Shown: positions 47,929-57,600 of the stretch, one piece after another
Layout: each line of letters starts with the position of its first letter
Position numbering within the stretch: position 1 is the first letter of the stretch
Assembly: GCA_914767885.1 (NCBI GenBank)
Contig: CAJZBQ010000046.1
Location: forward strand, 372,001-436,000
Direction of reading: 5' to 3'
DNA from: Blepharisma stoltei
Lineage: Eukaryota > Ciliophora > Heterotrichea > Heterotrichida > Blepharismidae
DNA: 64,000 bases
The notes under the pieces: model-generated
Database searches by the model: none
What the model was told of the DNA's origin: nothing
What the model saw: the letters and a program-made list of their open reading frames with translations, nothing else
Position numbers and translations under genes: made by a program

Positions 47929-48934
47929 TTAATAAATGTATCTCTTTACTCCCCCCCCCCCTCCGTGAGCGAACAAAAAAATTTTGTTCGCTCACGGAGG
48001 GGGGTTAATTTTTTTTTTTAAAAAAAATTTATATATAAATTTTATAAAAAAATATTTTTTTCGAAATTTAAAAAAATCCTAATTTGCAAAAATTGGGAAG
48101 CAAATATTAATTTAATTTGCAAAATTTATGTTTTAAAACGCAATTTGTTTAAAATTAAACAGAATTAGCTCTAGATTTTCATTATACTAATTATCACTTA
48201 TATATCAAAATTTTTTTCCATTAAAATTTTTTCTATTTAAAAAATTTTTGTTCACTCACGGAGGGTGGGTTTTTGGTCAAAAATGGCGATTTTTCTAATG
48301 GTTTTGTTCGCTCACGGAGGGGGGGGGGAGTTAGAATTTTTTTGTGAAGATCACTTCTCACTGTATCGTTGATAAACCTTTGTTTTTCTTTAGGTTCTCC
48401 TCTTGCTTGGTTTCTAAACATAGTTTCTTCAGTCCATTTTCTTTTCAGTTGATAGCCTTGTGCAATATCAAGCAAAGGATTCCCATTTAAAATTTCTTCT
48501 CTTCTGGCTTTTTGTCTTTCAATATCTTCCTGCTCCTTTCTTTTCCTTTCAGCTTCGGCTCTTTCGGCTTTGATTTTTTCTATTTCTGCTCTAAGTGCTT
48601 CTTCATCTTCAGAACTCTCCTCTTCTGATTGATTTTCGTAGCTTTCTGATTCTTCCTGCTCAATATCTCCTTCGCTTTCCTCTTCACTTTGTGGGTTTTC
48701 TTCAAATTTGGATTTTTCTAAAAAATATTCTTTTTCTTTTTGTAATAACTGAGCTTTGAAATCCACTGATTTTAATTCTTCAGGATTACCTTGGCCTTTT
48801 TTTCTTTCTTTCAATATTGTATGTCCTGGGAGGTCTTTTGAAGAGTATTGTCTACTGGGAACCAAAATGCGATTGCCTCCTTGATCTTTGCCCCCTTGCA
48901 CTGCATTCCATGTTGGACGATGAGCAGTAGTCAT
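47929..48934 (-). CDS. CWC15: CWC15 spliceosome-associated protein interrupted by a BogoMITE, 206 aa
   Basis: ATG 48934. The conserved start MTTAHRPTWNAVQGG, then SRQYSSKDLPGHTILK and PEELKSVDFKAQLL, match CWC15, an NTC-related splicing factor. The acidic centre (EEESEGDIEQEE) and basic helix EIEKIKAERAEAERKRKEQE follow, then GNPLLDI and RFINDTVRSDLHKKI. The IES at 47946-48330 cuts the gene 15 bp from its end; removal gives KKILKRYIY and TAA 47929-47931, matching the family C-terminus. Without excision about 33 foreign residues would be added. Confidence 0.95.
47946..48330. mobile_element. BogoMITE IES (385 bp), GAGCG subfamily, in CWC15
   Basis: TTA at 47946-47948 and 48331-48333. It is nearly identical to the copies at 6119, 38474 and 59183, including the GCAAAAATTGGGAAGC block. 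It is separated from the diverged copy at 47538 by only 48 bp. Confidence 0.95.
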
Positions 48935-49188
48935 TTTATTTATTAACTATTTTTAAAATAAAAAGTTAAACTTGATTAAAAGCTGAAATATGTTAAGTTT
49001 GCAACAATTAGGCTCAATTAGATATAAAAAATGGGTTGAGTTATTCTTAATACCAGCTCGCTTAATTATGCTACTTTCAAAGGTATAAATTAAATGATTA
49101 TAAAGATAATTACTAAATTAAGTGGGGTTTTATTATTATTATTATTCAAAGCCTTTTTCATATTTTATAGCTTGGTAAATATTTAGAT
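48935..49188. other. Divergent promoter region
   Basis: About 254 bp between CWC15 (minus) and the DCN1-like gene (plus), AT-rich; contains an (ATT)n tract at about 49130-49145. Confidence 0.35.
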
Positions 49189-50306
49189 ATGGTAAGTTAT
49201 TACTTAGTCTCTAAATAGCAGACAACGTGAAAAGCTGACCCAATTCATATCTATCACAGGCATGCAAGATGCTCCTGCAAGGAAATATCTGAATTCTAAA
49301 AACTGGGACCTTGAGCTAGCTGTGGATGAGTTTTACAATTCAGGAGCCCAAATGCCTCGAGATCAGCCAGCTCCTACAAACCAAAAGAATATTGAAAGCC
49401 TCTTTGCTCGCTACAAAGGCTCCAACCCTAACCAAATTGAAAGTGAAGGGATTGAGCATTTTTGCAGAGACTTAGGAATAGAGCCTATGGATGTCGTAAT
49501 TTTAGTGATCTCTGACTCCCCCACTCCGTGAGCAAACAAACCATTAAAAAATACCTATTTTTTGCCCAAAACCCAGAACAATAATTTTTTTAATAGAAAA
49601 ATATTTTATGAAAAAACAATTTTTATATATGTCATAATTATTTTAATGAAATCTCAAGCTAATTCTGTTGAATTTAAAACAAATTGCGTTTTAAAGCATA
49701 AATTTTATAAATTAAATTAATATTTGCTTTCCAATTTTTGCAAAGTAGGATTTTTTTAAATGTCGAAAATAAGTTTTTTCTAGAAAATTTATATATAATT
49801 TTTAAAAAACAAAAAAATTAAACCCCCCTCCTTAGCGAATAATTTTTGTCGCTCTCGAAGGGGAGAGTAAGTATTTCAATGCGGCTACAATGGGGGTCTA
49901 TACAAAAGAAGAATTTTGCAGTGGCATGAAAGCTCTTGGATGCGATGATGTCAACAAACTTAGGCAAAAAATCCCCGAATTGAGAAGGGAGCTCAATAAT
50001 CCTCAAGCTTTTAAAGAAGTTTATAATTATGTGTTCACATTTAGTCGAGATCCAGGGGTAAGAAATTTAGGTTATGAAACAGCTGTAGCATTGTGAAGGC
50101 TGTTATTGACTGAAAAATATCCAATTGTGAATAGGTGGATTGAATTTTTGGAAAGAAGAGAAAAAAAGCATGATGTAATGAAAGATACATGGGAGATGTT
50201 TTTGGACTTTGCGATAATTTTAGAAAGAGAAGGGCTACAAGGCTATGACCCGAATGGAGCTTGGCCTGTTTTGATTGATGAGTTTGTCGAATATTTAAGA
50301 CGTTAA
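49189..50306 (+). CDS. DCN1-like protein (cullin neddylation co-E3) with an intron and a BogoMITE, 248 aa
   Basis: The first exon is just ATG 49189-49191, followed by a 16-nt intron and then SLNSRQREKLTQFISITG. The UBA-like part (ARKYLNSKNWDLELAVDEFY) and the PONY domain (YDPNGAWPVLIDEFVEY) match DCUN1D1/DCN1, which helps load NEDD8 onto cullins. The IES (49513-49867) joins VILVIS to KYFNAATMGVYTKEEF, homologous to the family. TGA 50094-50096 is Trp. Length (about 250 aa) is typical. Confidence 0.92.
49192..49207 (+). other. 16-nt intron directly after the start codon
   Basis: GTAAG...ACTTAG follows the ATG immediately. It ends in an in-frame TAG; removal joins Met to a frame homologous to DCN1. 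Confidence 0.85.
49513..49867. mobile_element. Diverged BogoMITE IES (355 bp) with unequal TGA/TAA flanks
   Basis: TGA at 49513-49515 on the left, TAA at 49868-49870 on the right. The DCN1 frame needs the product TCT-AAG, so the right-hand copy is what remains. The termini and core are recognisable but changed. Confidence 0.82.
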
Positions 50307-50560
50307 TCATAATTCTTTTAATCAAATAGCCTTATGGTATTATCACTGCGTAAAGCCTTCTCAAATGACTTTATCTTTAAAATAAAAAAGTTTTCTTAAG
50401 CATAGAAAAATTTAAAATATTATTAGGTTTTATGATATGCCCACTCTATAAAAATGGAATTTATTTTGCCTAAAATAATTTCTCTTTCATTAGCGATTGA
50501 AATTAAAAGATCTAGAGCGATTTTACTGAATCTATCTGATTGTTCACAAAAGCAAAAAAT
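50307..50560. other. 3' spacer before the tRNA
   Basis: About 250 bp of AT-rich DNA. Nothing recognised. Confidence 0.3.
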
Positions 50561-50642
50561 GGCTGCTGTGGGGTTCGAACCCACGCGGACGTTGATCCAG
50601 CAGATCTTAAGTCTGCCCCCTTAACCACTCGGGCAAACAGCC
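50561..50642 (-). tRNA. tRNA-Leu(UAA)
   Basis: On the minus strand an 82-nt cloverleaf: acceptor GGCTGTT pairing with AGCAGCC, D arm GCCCGAGTGGTTAAGGGGGC, anticodon stem GCAGA/TCTGC with loop CTTAAGA (anticodon TAA), a long variable arm (type II) and a T arm with GGTTCGAACC. The B box and A box are intact. No intron. It decodes TTA, a very common codon in this AT-rich genome. Confidence 0.95.
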
Positions 50643-51122
50643 ATGTTAGAATCTATAATAATTTTTATTATTTATACCAGAATTCTTTAGCGCTTACGAA
50701 ATAAAGTGTTTTTGCAGGTCACTTGGTGATGATTTATATTAAAGTAAAATCTGGTTCCTTTGAGATAATTTTTTGAATTAATGGTGGAATACGTTGTATC
50801 AAACACATATTTAAGTTATATTTACTTGATTTCCAGTATTTTTAAGCTCTATTTCCAACTTTTAGTGATGTTTAATGGTGAATAAGGGGCCAAAATAGGT
50901 AATACTCATGGCTCACAGTTAAATCAAACAGAAAAGATGTAAGTGCCTAGACATTGCTATTACTTTAATATTCTCCACTAAATAATTTTCAGCCTAATTC
51001 ATTAACCAGTTTTCTATTTCTCAGCATTAAAATTATTAAATTCCTAACAGCTCAATTAAATGTACCAAAATATCAACTGGATCAATGCTAACAGATTATT
51101 TCTAATATTATAATAATCATAA
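50643..51122. other. Intergenic spacer
   Basis: About 480 bp of AT-rich DNA between the tRNA and the next gene. No feature seen. Confidence 0.4.
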
Positions 51123-51476
51123 ATGGTTACGAAAACATCAGAGCTGATTGACGCATATCTCGGCCGAATAGACTCAGAGGATATGGACTTCAACCATCTT
51201 CCTACAAATGACTTGAATTATCATTTTTACGATGACACAAACTATTTCAGGCATTCTTCCAAATGTTCTGATATGGATATGGAATCTCCAACCCATCCTA
51301 GCCAGCTGAGCTCTCATAGAAGAAGCTCATCGTTCGACAGTATCCTTGGACACTGTCTCAGGAACGCGACGTGTATCACATCTCTGAATCCGAGATTCGC
51401 TGTAAAATTAGATAGCGCACCTTTGCAAGACTTAATTACTTCGAGGATATTAGAAAGTTCGGCGGAATTCTTTTAA
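51123..51476 (+). CDS. Hypothetical protein, 117 aa
   Basis: ATG 51123 to TAA 51476. It is Ser/Asp/His-rich with SSHRRSSSFDSI, a likely phosphorylation cluster, and an ordered C-terminus (FAVKLDSAPLQDLITSRIL). Codon use is typical. No family is recognised; no IES or intron is seen. Confidence 0.5.
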   Translation: MVTKTSELIDAYLGRIDSEDMDFNHLPTNDLNYHFYDDTNYFRHSSKCSDMDMESPTHPSQLSSHRRSSSFDSILGHCLRNATCITSLNPRFAVKLDSAPLQDLITSRILESSAEFF

Positions 51477-51759
51477 TTAAGGTATAATTAATAATGCAAA
51501 TACATTTTGTATAACTGTTCGCTTACTCCCCTCCCATTTAATAACGAACAAAACCGTCAAATTTTTTTTTTCTAAAAATTTTTCCTTAGGCCCTATTTAA
51601 TAATGAACAAAATTTACTATAAAATTTATATAAGCTAATTTAGTCTTTACAGATTACTAATTTTAAGTAGTTAGAGTAAGATAAGGACGAGCATAATCGA
51701 GCAAAGAATAATAAATAAGAGCTAATAAGTTACTAGTGGCTTAATCTTAAGCTATTGCT

Positions 51760-52076
51760 TTACTCCCCCCCTCTGTGAGTGAACAAAAAATCTCGCTCGC
51801 TCACGGAGGGGATTAATTTTTTTTTTTTAAAAATTTATAAATAGAAAATTTGTTTTTACAAAAAATTTAAAAAATCTTATACGCAAAAATTGGAAAGTAT
51901 ATATTAATTGAATTTGTAAAATTTATTTTTTAAAACGCAATTTGTTTAAAATTAAACAGAACTAGCCAGAGATTTCATTATACTAATTATCGCTTATATA
52001 TCAAAATTTTTGTTCGCTCACGGAGGATGATGGATTTTTCTAATGGTTTTGTTCGTTCACACGGAGGGGGGGGAAG
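51760..52076. mobile_element. Nested, diverged BogoMITE (317 bp)
   Basis: TTA at 51760-51762 and 52077-52079; termini CTCCCCCCCTCTGTGAGTGA and CACACGGAGGGGGGGGAAG. The core is shortened. Confidence 0.8.
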
Positions 52077-52205
52077 TTAGCAATAGTTATCTTTCACCTC
52101 ATTTAGGCACTTTCTCTTTCTTGTCTATCATTTGGCTCCTTTTATTAACTCTATAATTGAAAATTTTTATTTAAAAAAATTATATATTTTTAATATAAAG
52201 TTTAA

Positions 52206-52260
52206 TATAGAGATTGCCCGAGTATGGCGCTATTTTGCGCCATCCTCGGGCAATTTCTAT
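52206..52260. repeat. Small perfect-arm hairpin
   Basis: TAGAGATTGCCCGAG-TATGGCGC and its inverse GCGCCA-TCCTCGGGCAATTTCTA face each other across about 5 bp. Either a tiny hairpin IES or a terminator-like structure; its TA ends favour the former. Confidence 0.55.
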
Positions 52261-52390
52261 ATTTTTTTCCAAAAATTTTATAAGTGAGACCCCATTTAAT
52301 AACGAACAAAAAAAGTGTTCGTTATTAAATGGGGGGAGTTAAAGAATTTAAATTTGCTTATTAAACTCAAGTTAAGAATGAGAAATTATC

Positions 52391-53839
52391 TTAAACTGCA
52401 GTTGAAAATCCAACGCGGTTGCCTGCATAATCGAAATGAGCATAGTAAGTTCTAATAAACAAGTCTCCCAAAATAACGACGTTCTTTAACTGTTCTGGGA
52501 AATCCATGCCCATCCAGCCATTGTCACATTCAGTTTGTCCATCACTTGTAACTTGGATCACATAGTTAGTTCCAGTAAGAGGATAATTAACACCTCCAAT
52601 AGTAACTGTTACAACTGGAAGCTTACTCCCCCGACCTCCGTGAGTGAACAAAAAAATTTTGTTCACTCACGGAGGGTTAATTAATTTTTTTTAAAACATT
52701 TAAAAAATCCTAAATTTCGCAAAAAGTGGAAAGCAAATATTAATTTAATTTATAAGATTTATGTTTTAAAAAGCAATTTGTTTAAAAGTAAACAAAATTA
52801 GCTCTTGATTTCATTATACTAATTATCACTTATATATCAAAGCTTTTTCCATAAAAAATTTTTCTATTAAAAAAATTTTTTATTCCTCACGGAGGGTGGA
52901 TTTTTGGGCAAAAAATAAGGATTTTTCTAATGGTTTTATTCACTCACGGAGGGGGGAGTTAGAAAGATTTGCACAGGTCTGTGAGACTGTTGGAATTTTG
53001 GCGTTAATTAAATCGACGATCTTTTTGTCTCCAACAAGGGCAGTTGTTCCTGAGTCCACAATTCCTTGGATTCCAGTTGCTGCAATTTTGACTCCATTGA
53101 CTGAGATGCTGTCAATGCTGATTCTCCAGTAGGTGTCTTGAATTAAAGTGAAATAGTGCCAGTCACCTTTAGTGTATGATGGGTTGAAGCCTCCCAAAGT
53201 CAAGGCGCTTCCAGCTGCATTATCAGTTGCAGTAAGGTAGAAAGCGAAAGAGTCTGAAGGCAAAACTCCGAGTTTAAACATTGACTGATAAACTGGAGGA
53301 ACATTGTCAGCAGAAATTGCTTGCCAAGCCATGCCCAGAATTCCATCAAACTTAGACACCACAAATGAAGTGCCAACCAGTGAGGTCATTTCGCCAAAAG
53401 TGATGTTTGGTACTTTGATGCCACCCCAAGTCACGACGTCTTGAGAAAGGTATCCAGAAACACCGCCTGAGCCGTATTCAATAGAGATAGCCTTTCCATT
53501 GGCTGTATAGGTGCTGGAGGCAGTGTGGTTGTACCTGTTGTGACGCATGCATGCAATAGAAGTGCAAGATCTTGATGGGACCCACAGGTTAGATGAGCCA
53601 GTATCGAAAACAACCAAAAAGTTCTGTGGAGGAGTTCCAATTTGGACTGGACCGTAATATTGAGCGGTTTGGTAATTTGTGAGTTCGACATCAGTGGTCC
53701 CTGCTGAGAGTTGTTTCAATATCTGGAGACGCTTGAAATGTGCGTATTTCTCTTCAGGTGTTTCGTGGACTGGGCGAATAGGGATTTCGACAATGGCAAA
53801 AGCTGCTGCTAATATGAGAGTGAAAGCTAAGACTTTCAT
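52391..53839 (-). CDS. Cathepsin D/pepsin-type aspartyl protease interrupted by a BogoMITE, 370 aa
   Basis: I choose ATG 53839 (MKVLAFTLILAAAFAIVE), a clean signal peptide; an upstream in-frame ATG at 53863 would spoil it. A propeptide (PEEKYAHFKRLQILKQL) precedes the mature enzyme. The two catalytic aspartates lie in VVFDTGSSNLWVP and GIVDSGTTALVG. The IES (52623-52958) is removed to join QTCANLS to KLPVVTVTIGG; then VILGDLFIRTYYAHFD ends the fold. It is a lysosomal or secreted protease, probably digestive-vacuole located in a ciliate. Confidence 0.95.
52623..52958. mobile_element. BogoMITE IES (336 bp), GAGTG subfamily, shortened core
   Basis: TTA at 52623-52625 and 52959-52961. Both duplicated termini are present; about 40 bp of the AT-rich core is missing relative to full-length copies. 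Excision restores the protease frame. Confidence 0.92.
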
Positions 53840-54106
53840 TTTATTTCTTCCACAGGTCAACAAAGAAAATGGATTTTTAATTAAGTTATAGGGAAAAAGT
53901 TTTATTTAAAACATAGAGAAAAGAGCAGCCAATCTGGGCAATTTTAGAAACTTTAGGCTAGAGATGAGAAGAAGCAAAAATTTAGTTTGGAACCACAAGA
54001 AATCAAAGGGGCTATTATAAAATTAATTACCTTTTAAGAAGCATATTAGGCTGAGGTATTTTAATGAATTAATCTTATTATTAAAGTATTTTAATTCTTA
54101 TAAACA

Positions 54107-54550
54107 ATGAACAAAAAAAGAAGGACAGCTTCGTATATAAATCCTCAATTGCCACCTCTTACTGCAAGAACTGCTGAATCTACTCGACATAAAAACTCTG
54201 AGTTTTCACTGTTTTCTGGAATAAAAGAGCCTATTAATACTTCACTGGATAGCTCAACGGCCCACAAATTTTTTAATTTTGCAGAAAAGAAAGACGAGCC
54301 TACTTCAGTTTCTTTACAAATCTCTAAATTTCATCTTCGGTCTATTCACTCTTCCTACGACAGTGCAAATTTAGAATCTATTCTAACTTCTCTTTAAATT
54401 GGAGCAAAATTTTAATTGCATATGCAAAAATAATATTTTCTATGCAAATAGTTTTGATCCAATTTAATTTCTCCAAAACCAAAATTTTGCAATATAAATA
54501 TTATATATTTTGGATTACAGAGTGCAATTAATTTGAGACTGCTCAGATAA
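54107..54550 (+). CDS. Hypothetical protein, probably interrupted by a short IES, about 110 aa
   Basis: ATG 54107. The frame is Ser/Thr/Lys-rich and reads to ESIL, where the sequence TAACTTCTCTTTAAATTGG marks an IES-like edge. Excision to a TA at 54495-54496 would give ESI-LNIIYFGLQSAINLRLLR and TAA 54548-54550. If not excised the protein ends ILTSL at 54397. No family is recognised. Confidence 0.45.
54384..54494. other. Probable short IES (111 bp) with TTTAAATTGG(A)GCAAAA motif
   Basis: The left edge motif matches the IES at 8818, and an inverted partial copy (TGATCCAATTTAATTTCTCC) lies 60 bp downstream. The right boundary is uncertain. Confidence 0.45.
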
Positions 54551-54629
54551 AGTTACCACTTTAAATTGATAATATTATTGCTGTGACTATAATTTTTTCA
54601 AAAAATTTAAAATAAGTCCTTTAATTAAA

Positions 54630-57600
54630 ATGGGGATAAGCTCCTCGATGCAAGCTATGAGAGATCATTCCAAATGGCAAATTTCTGAAAGGCTAGAATC
54701 TTATCAAATGAATCATCAAAAGCAAGCACAAGTTTCTTACAAATCAATAGAAAAAGAACTTGCACATTGAAATCAATGTTTTGATGATATTTTTCCATTA
54801 ATTAAAGAGCAATCTGATGAAATTGCTAACGCAATTTCTAATATTTTTGGAAACATTAAAGAAGTATTCAACGACTTAAGAGTTTTGCAGAGGAAAAATG
54901 ATGTCGAGAATAATCACAAGCTCTTAGAATTTGAGAAGAAAAGGAGAAGTTTGGAAGAAGAAATAAAAAAAATAAAATTGGAGAAAGATGAAATTGAAAA
55001 AATTAGGCGAGATGAAGACAAGAAAATTCAATCAGAAATTGATGAAATTTATGGGGATGATGATTTTTTAGTTTTTAAACAGAAAGCCAAAAGACTTCTA
55101 GATTTAAGGCCTACAGGAGCTGCAGAAATTTTAAAAGAGATTTATAATGAGATGAACCAAGATCGCGAAATCCCAAAACCAAAAATTTTTGATGGAAAAA
55201 TACTTGATCCTGACGATTTAGAAACCAGCCTAAGACTCCATTTTAAACTTATCCAAAAAACAACTGCAAAACGAATTATTCGACTTTTTGATAGTAAAAT
55301 AGAGACAAAATCCATAGAAGTCCAAACAACTGATCCTTTTATAGAGCAAAGCTCTTTTGAAGAAGCACAAAAAGCTGCAGAAAAATATAGTCTATTGTAT
55401 CAAGGACTACAAGTGCAAGAAGAAAGGCTCAGAGAAGAACTTAAAATGAGAGGAAATACAATAGAAGCGCTTGAAAACGAAAAAAGTCAGCTTTTAAGTG
55501 ATGCTTTAAAAATAAAGAGAGAAGGAGAAATGAGTGTCAAAGAAATTACAAACTTGAAAAAAGAAAATGAAACAATTAAGAAGAAATTAGAAGAAAATAA
55601 AACTGTAATAGAAGGTAACGCATATAAAATTGCATTGCTTGAAAATCAACTAGAAACACAACTTACTAAGATTGCGAAATATACTAAAGAAACCCCAAAA
55701 ATTAATGAAATTGGAAGTAATCCTTCAGAGCTGTCAAGTATTAAGTTTCAAGATGCCACCCCTAGCTCACAAAATCGAGGAGAAATAAACAAATCTCAAT
55801 TCAATGCCTATCAGAATGCATCTCAAAATCGTGATAAAAATTCTCTTGAAAGGCCTTCAAGAAGGTTAAATTCAGGATCAACCATAAATGACAGAGAAGA
55901 AGAGCACGGAGATCTTGAAGAAGTAAAAGGAATTTCTCCATCCCAAAGTCGAGCAACCATTCAAGTTGAAAAACGAAAAAATAATCGAAACCTCAACAAT
56001 TCTATTAATAATCAGGATGGAGAACAAATTTCATCATCAAGACTTACAGATCGGTCTATATTTTCTGGTTCGAAATCTCCTAGAAGGAATATTGACAAGT
56101 CAGTCCCTTCTTCTCGAAATAAAGAATCTTATGCAAGTGAGCTAAAAGTTCAAACAAAAATGCCAAATAGAGGCATACAAAATGGCTTTGATTCTCAAAA
56201 CCAAACAGAAGGAGAAAATGATGAATTTAATGACGAAGGAATGCAGCCTGCAGGGAGTTATAAGAAAACCAGAAAATCAAAGCCGCAAAATATGCAAGAA
56301 GTTGAGCATGAAAATAAAAATCCTGGGAACTCTAATTTGATATCTAGCATAGGAAGTTTAGACTCAGAAGCGTACCATTCTAGGATTGGGGCAAATGGAA
56401 TTGAAGTGTTTTTCGTTGACAGAGGACTATGGACTAACGACCTGAAAAATGAGAATTTAATATCAAATTCAGTTGGGGTGCAATATGATTGGGAGCATCC
56501 TGATGAGAAAGTAGAAGAAGAAGCTGAGCCAAGCAATTTATACATTTTTGCTTATAACCCAAACAATGTCTTTGGGCTTCGTGGAGATGTATTTTTCAAT
56601 AAAAGCACCAGAGTCATTCAGTCTTAATCTTAATTACGAGATTATCAGCAGCTAAGCTGTTAGTTTTGACGCAGTCACCCAGACCCGAAGGTTCCTCCGC
56701 TTTGCGACGCTGCCTACAGGACTCCAACTTAGCGGCTAGCCTGTTCTGTTGAACTTCTCCTCCTTGGAAGCTACAACCTTGCTCCAGTGTTGAGTGGGCA
56801 GATTTAGGAATTCAGCGGCCTTGCTTGAGACTGTGGGATGCAAGGTTGTCCACACAGAAAACCCAAAAAATGGATTTTCTGGCCGACCTTCTGCAAAAAG
56901 GAAAAGTTGAAGCCCAGGGCGAAACTCCTGGTTTCTCGCTAGCGGCATTGCCCGATGGAATATAGAATTTTTCCCATAGATGGCGCTGTTTGCCCTTGAT
57001 TTGCCCACTGAAAAAAAAACTTTTTAGTTTGACCAAACCATATGGTACTGGGCAAAGGGTTGACATGAATTTACAACAATGTTGTAAATTTACAGTAAAT
57101 TTTGCTCCTATAAAAGTGACTGTAAAATTTTTTTTTTTTCAAATTTGCATGAAAAAACAACATTGGAAAAAAAAAATTTTTAAAAAACGTACATGAAAAA
57201 ACAACATCATAAATTTTTTTGCTCATTTTCCTATGAAAAAACAACATTCAACAAAAAGTATGAAATCGTTAATTTATAATATTGAAAAGAGAAATCGCTA
57301 AATAACATTGAGGATAAATACTAGATACCTTAGTAATTATTATTCTATATAATAAAGATCAAATGAATTAAGAAAATATATTGTACCCCAATCAGAGTTT
57401 GATTTTGCTATTTAAAATTTTTATGCTCCAAAAAATTGCATGAAAAAAACCGGAAATTTTTTTTAATTTATGTGATGTGTATGCAATAGAGCATTCAAAA
57501 TAATGTTTAATAACTGCTATATACTCTTCTAGCAACTATATCTTTTTCTTTTAAAATTAAAAGAGCATTATTCCTAACAAATAATATAAGTAATGTTTAA

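Larger units (their letters stand above)
51533..52338. mobile_element. MITE-like element with ATTTAATAACGAAC termini (806 bp), containing two nested elements
   Basis: TTA at both ends. The termini read CTCCCCTCCCATTTAATAAC and its inverse GTTATTAAATGGGGGGAG, with a second inner copy on each side (51593-51612 and 52291-52310), the same duplicated-terminus plan as BogoMITE but with a different motif. It holds a BogoMITE (51760-52076) and a 55-bp hairpin. It lies between genes. Confidence 0.75.

Noticed and set aside
56736-57066. Two overlapping minus-strand frames of 84-90 codons
   Set aside because: They lie in the retroposon-like part and cross into the palindrome edge. Overlapping frames in GC-rich DNA are expected by chance, and no domain is seen.
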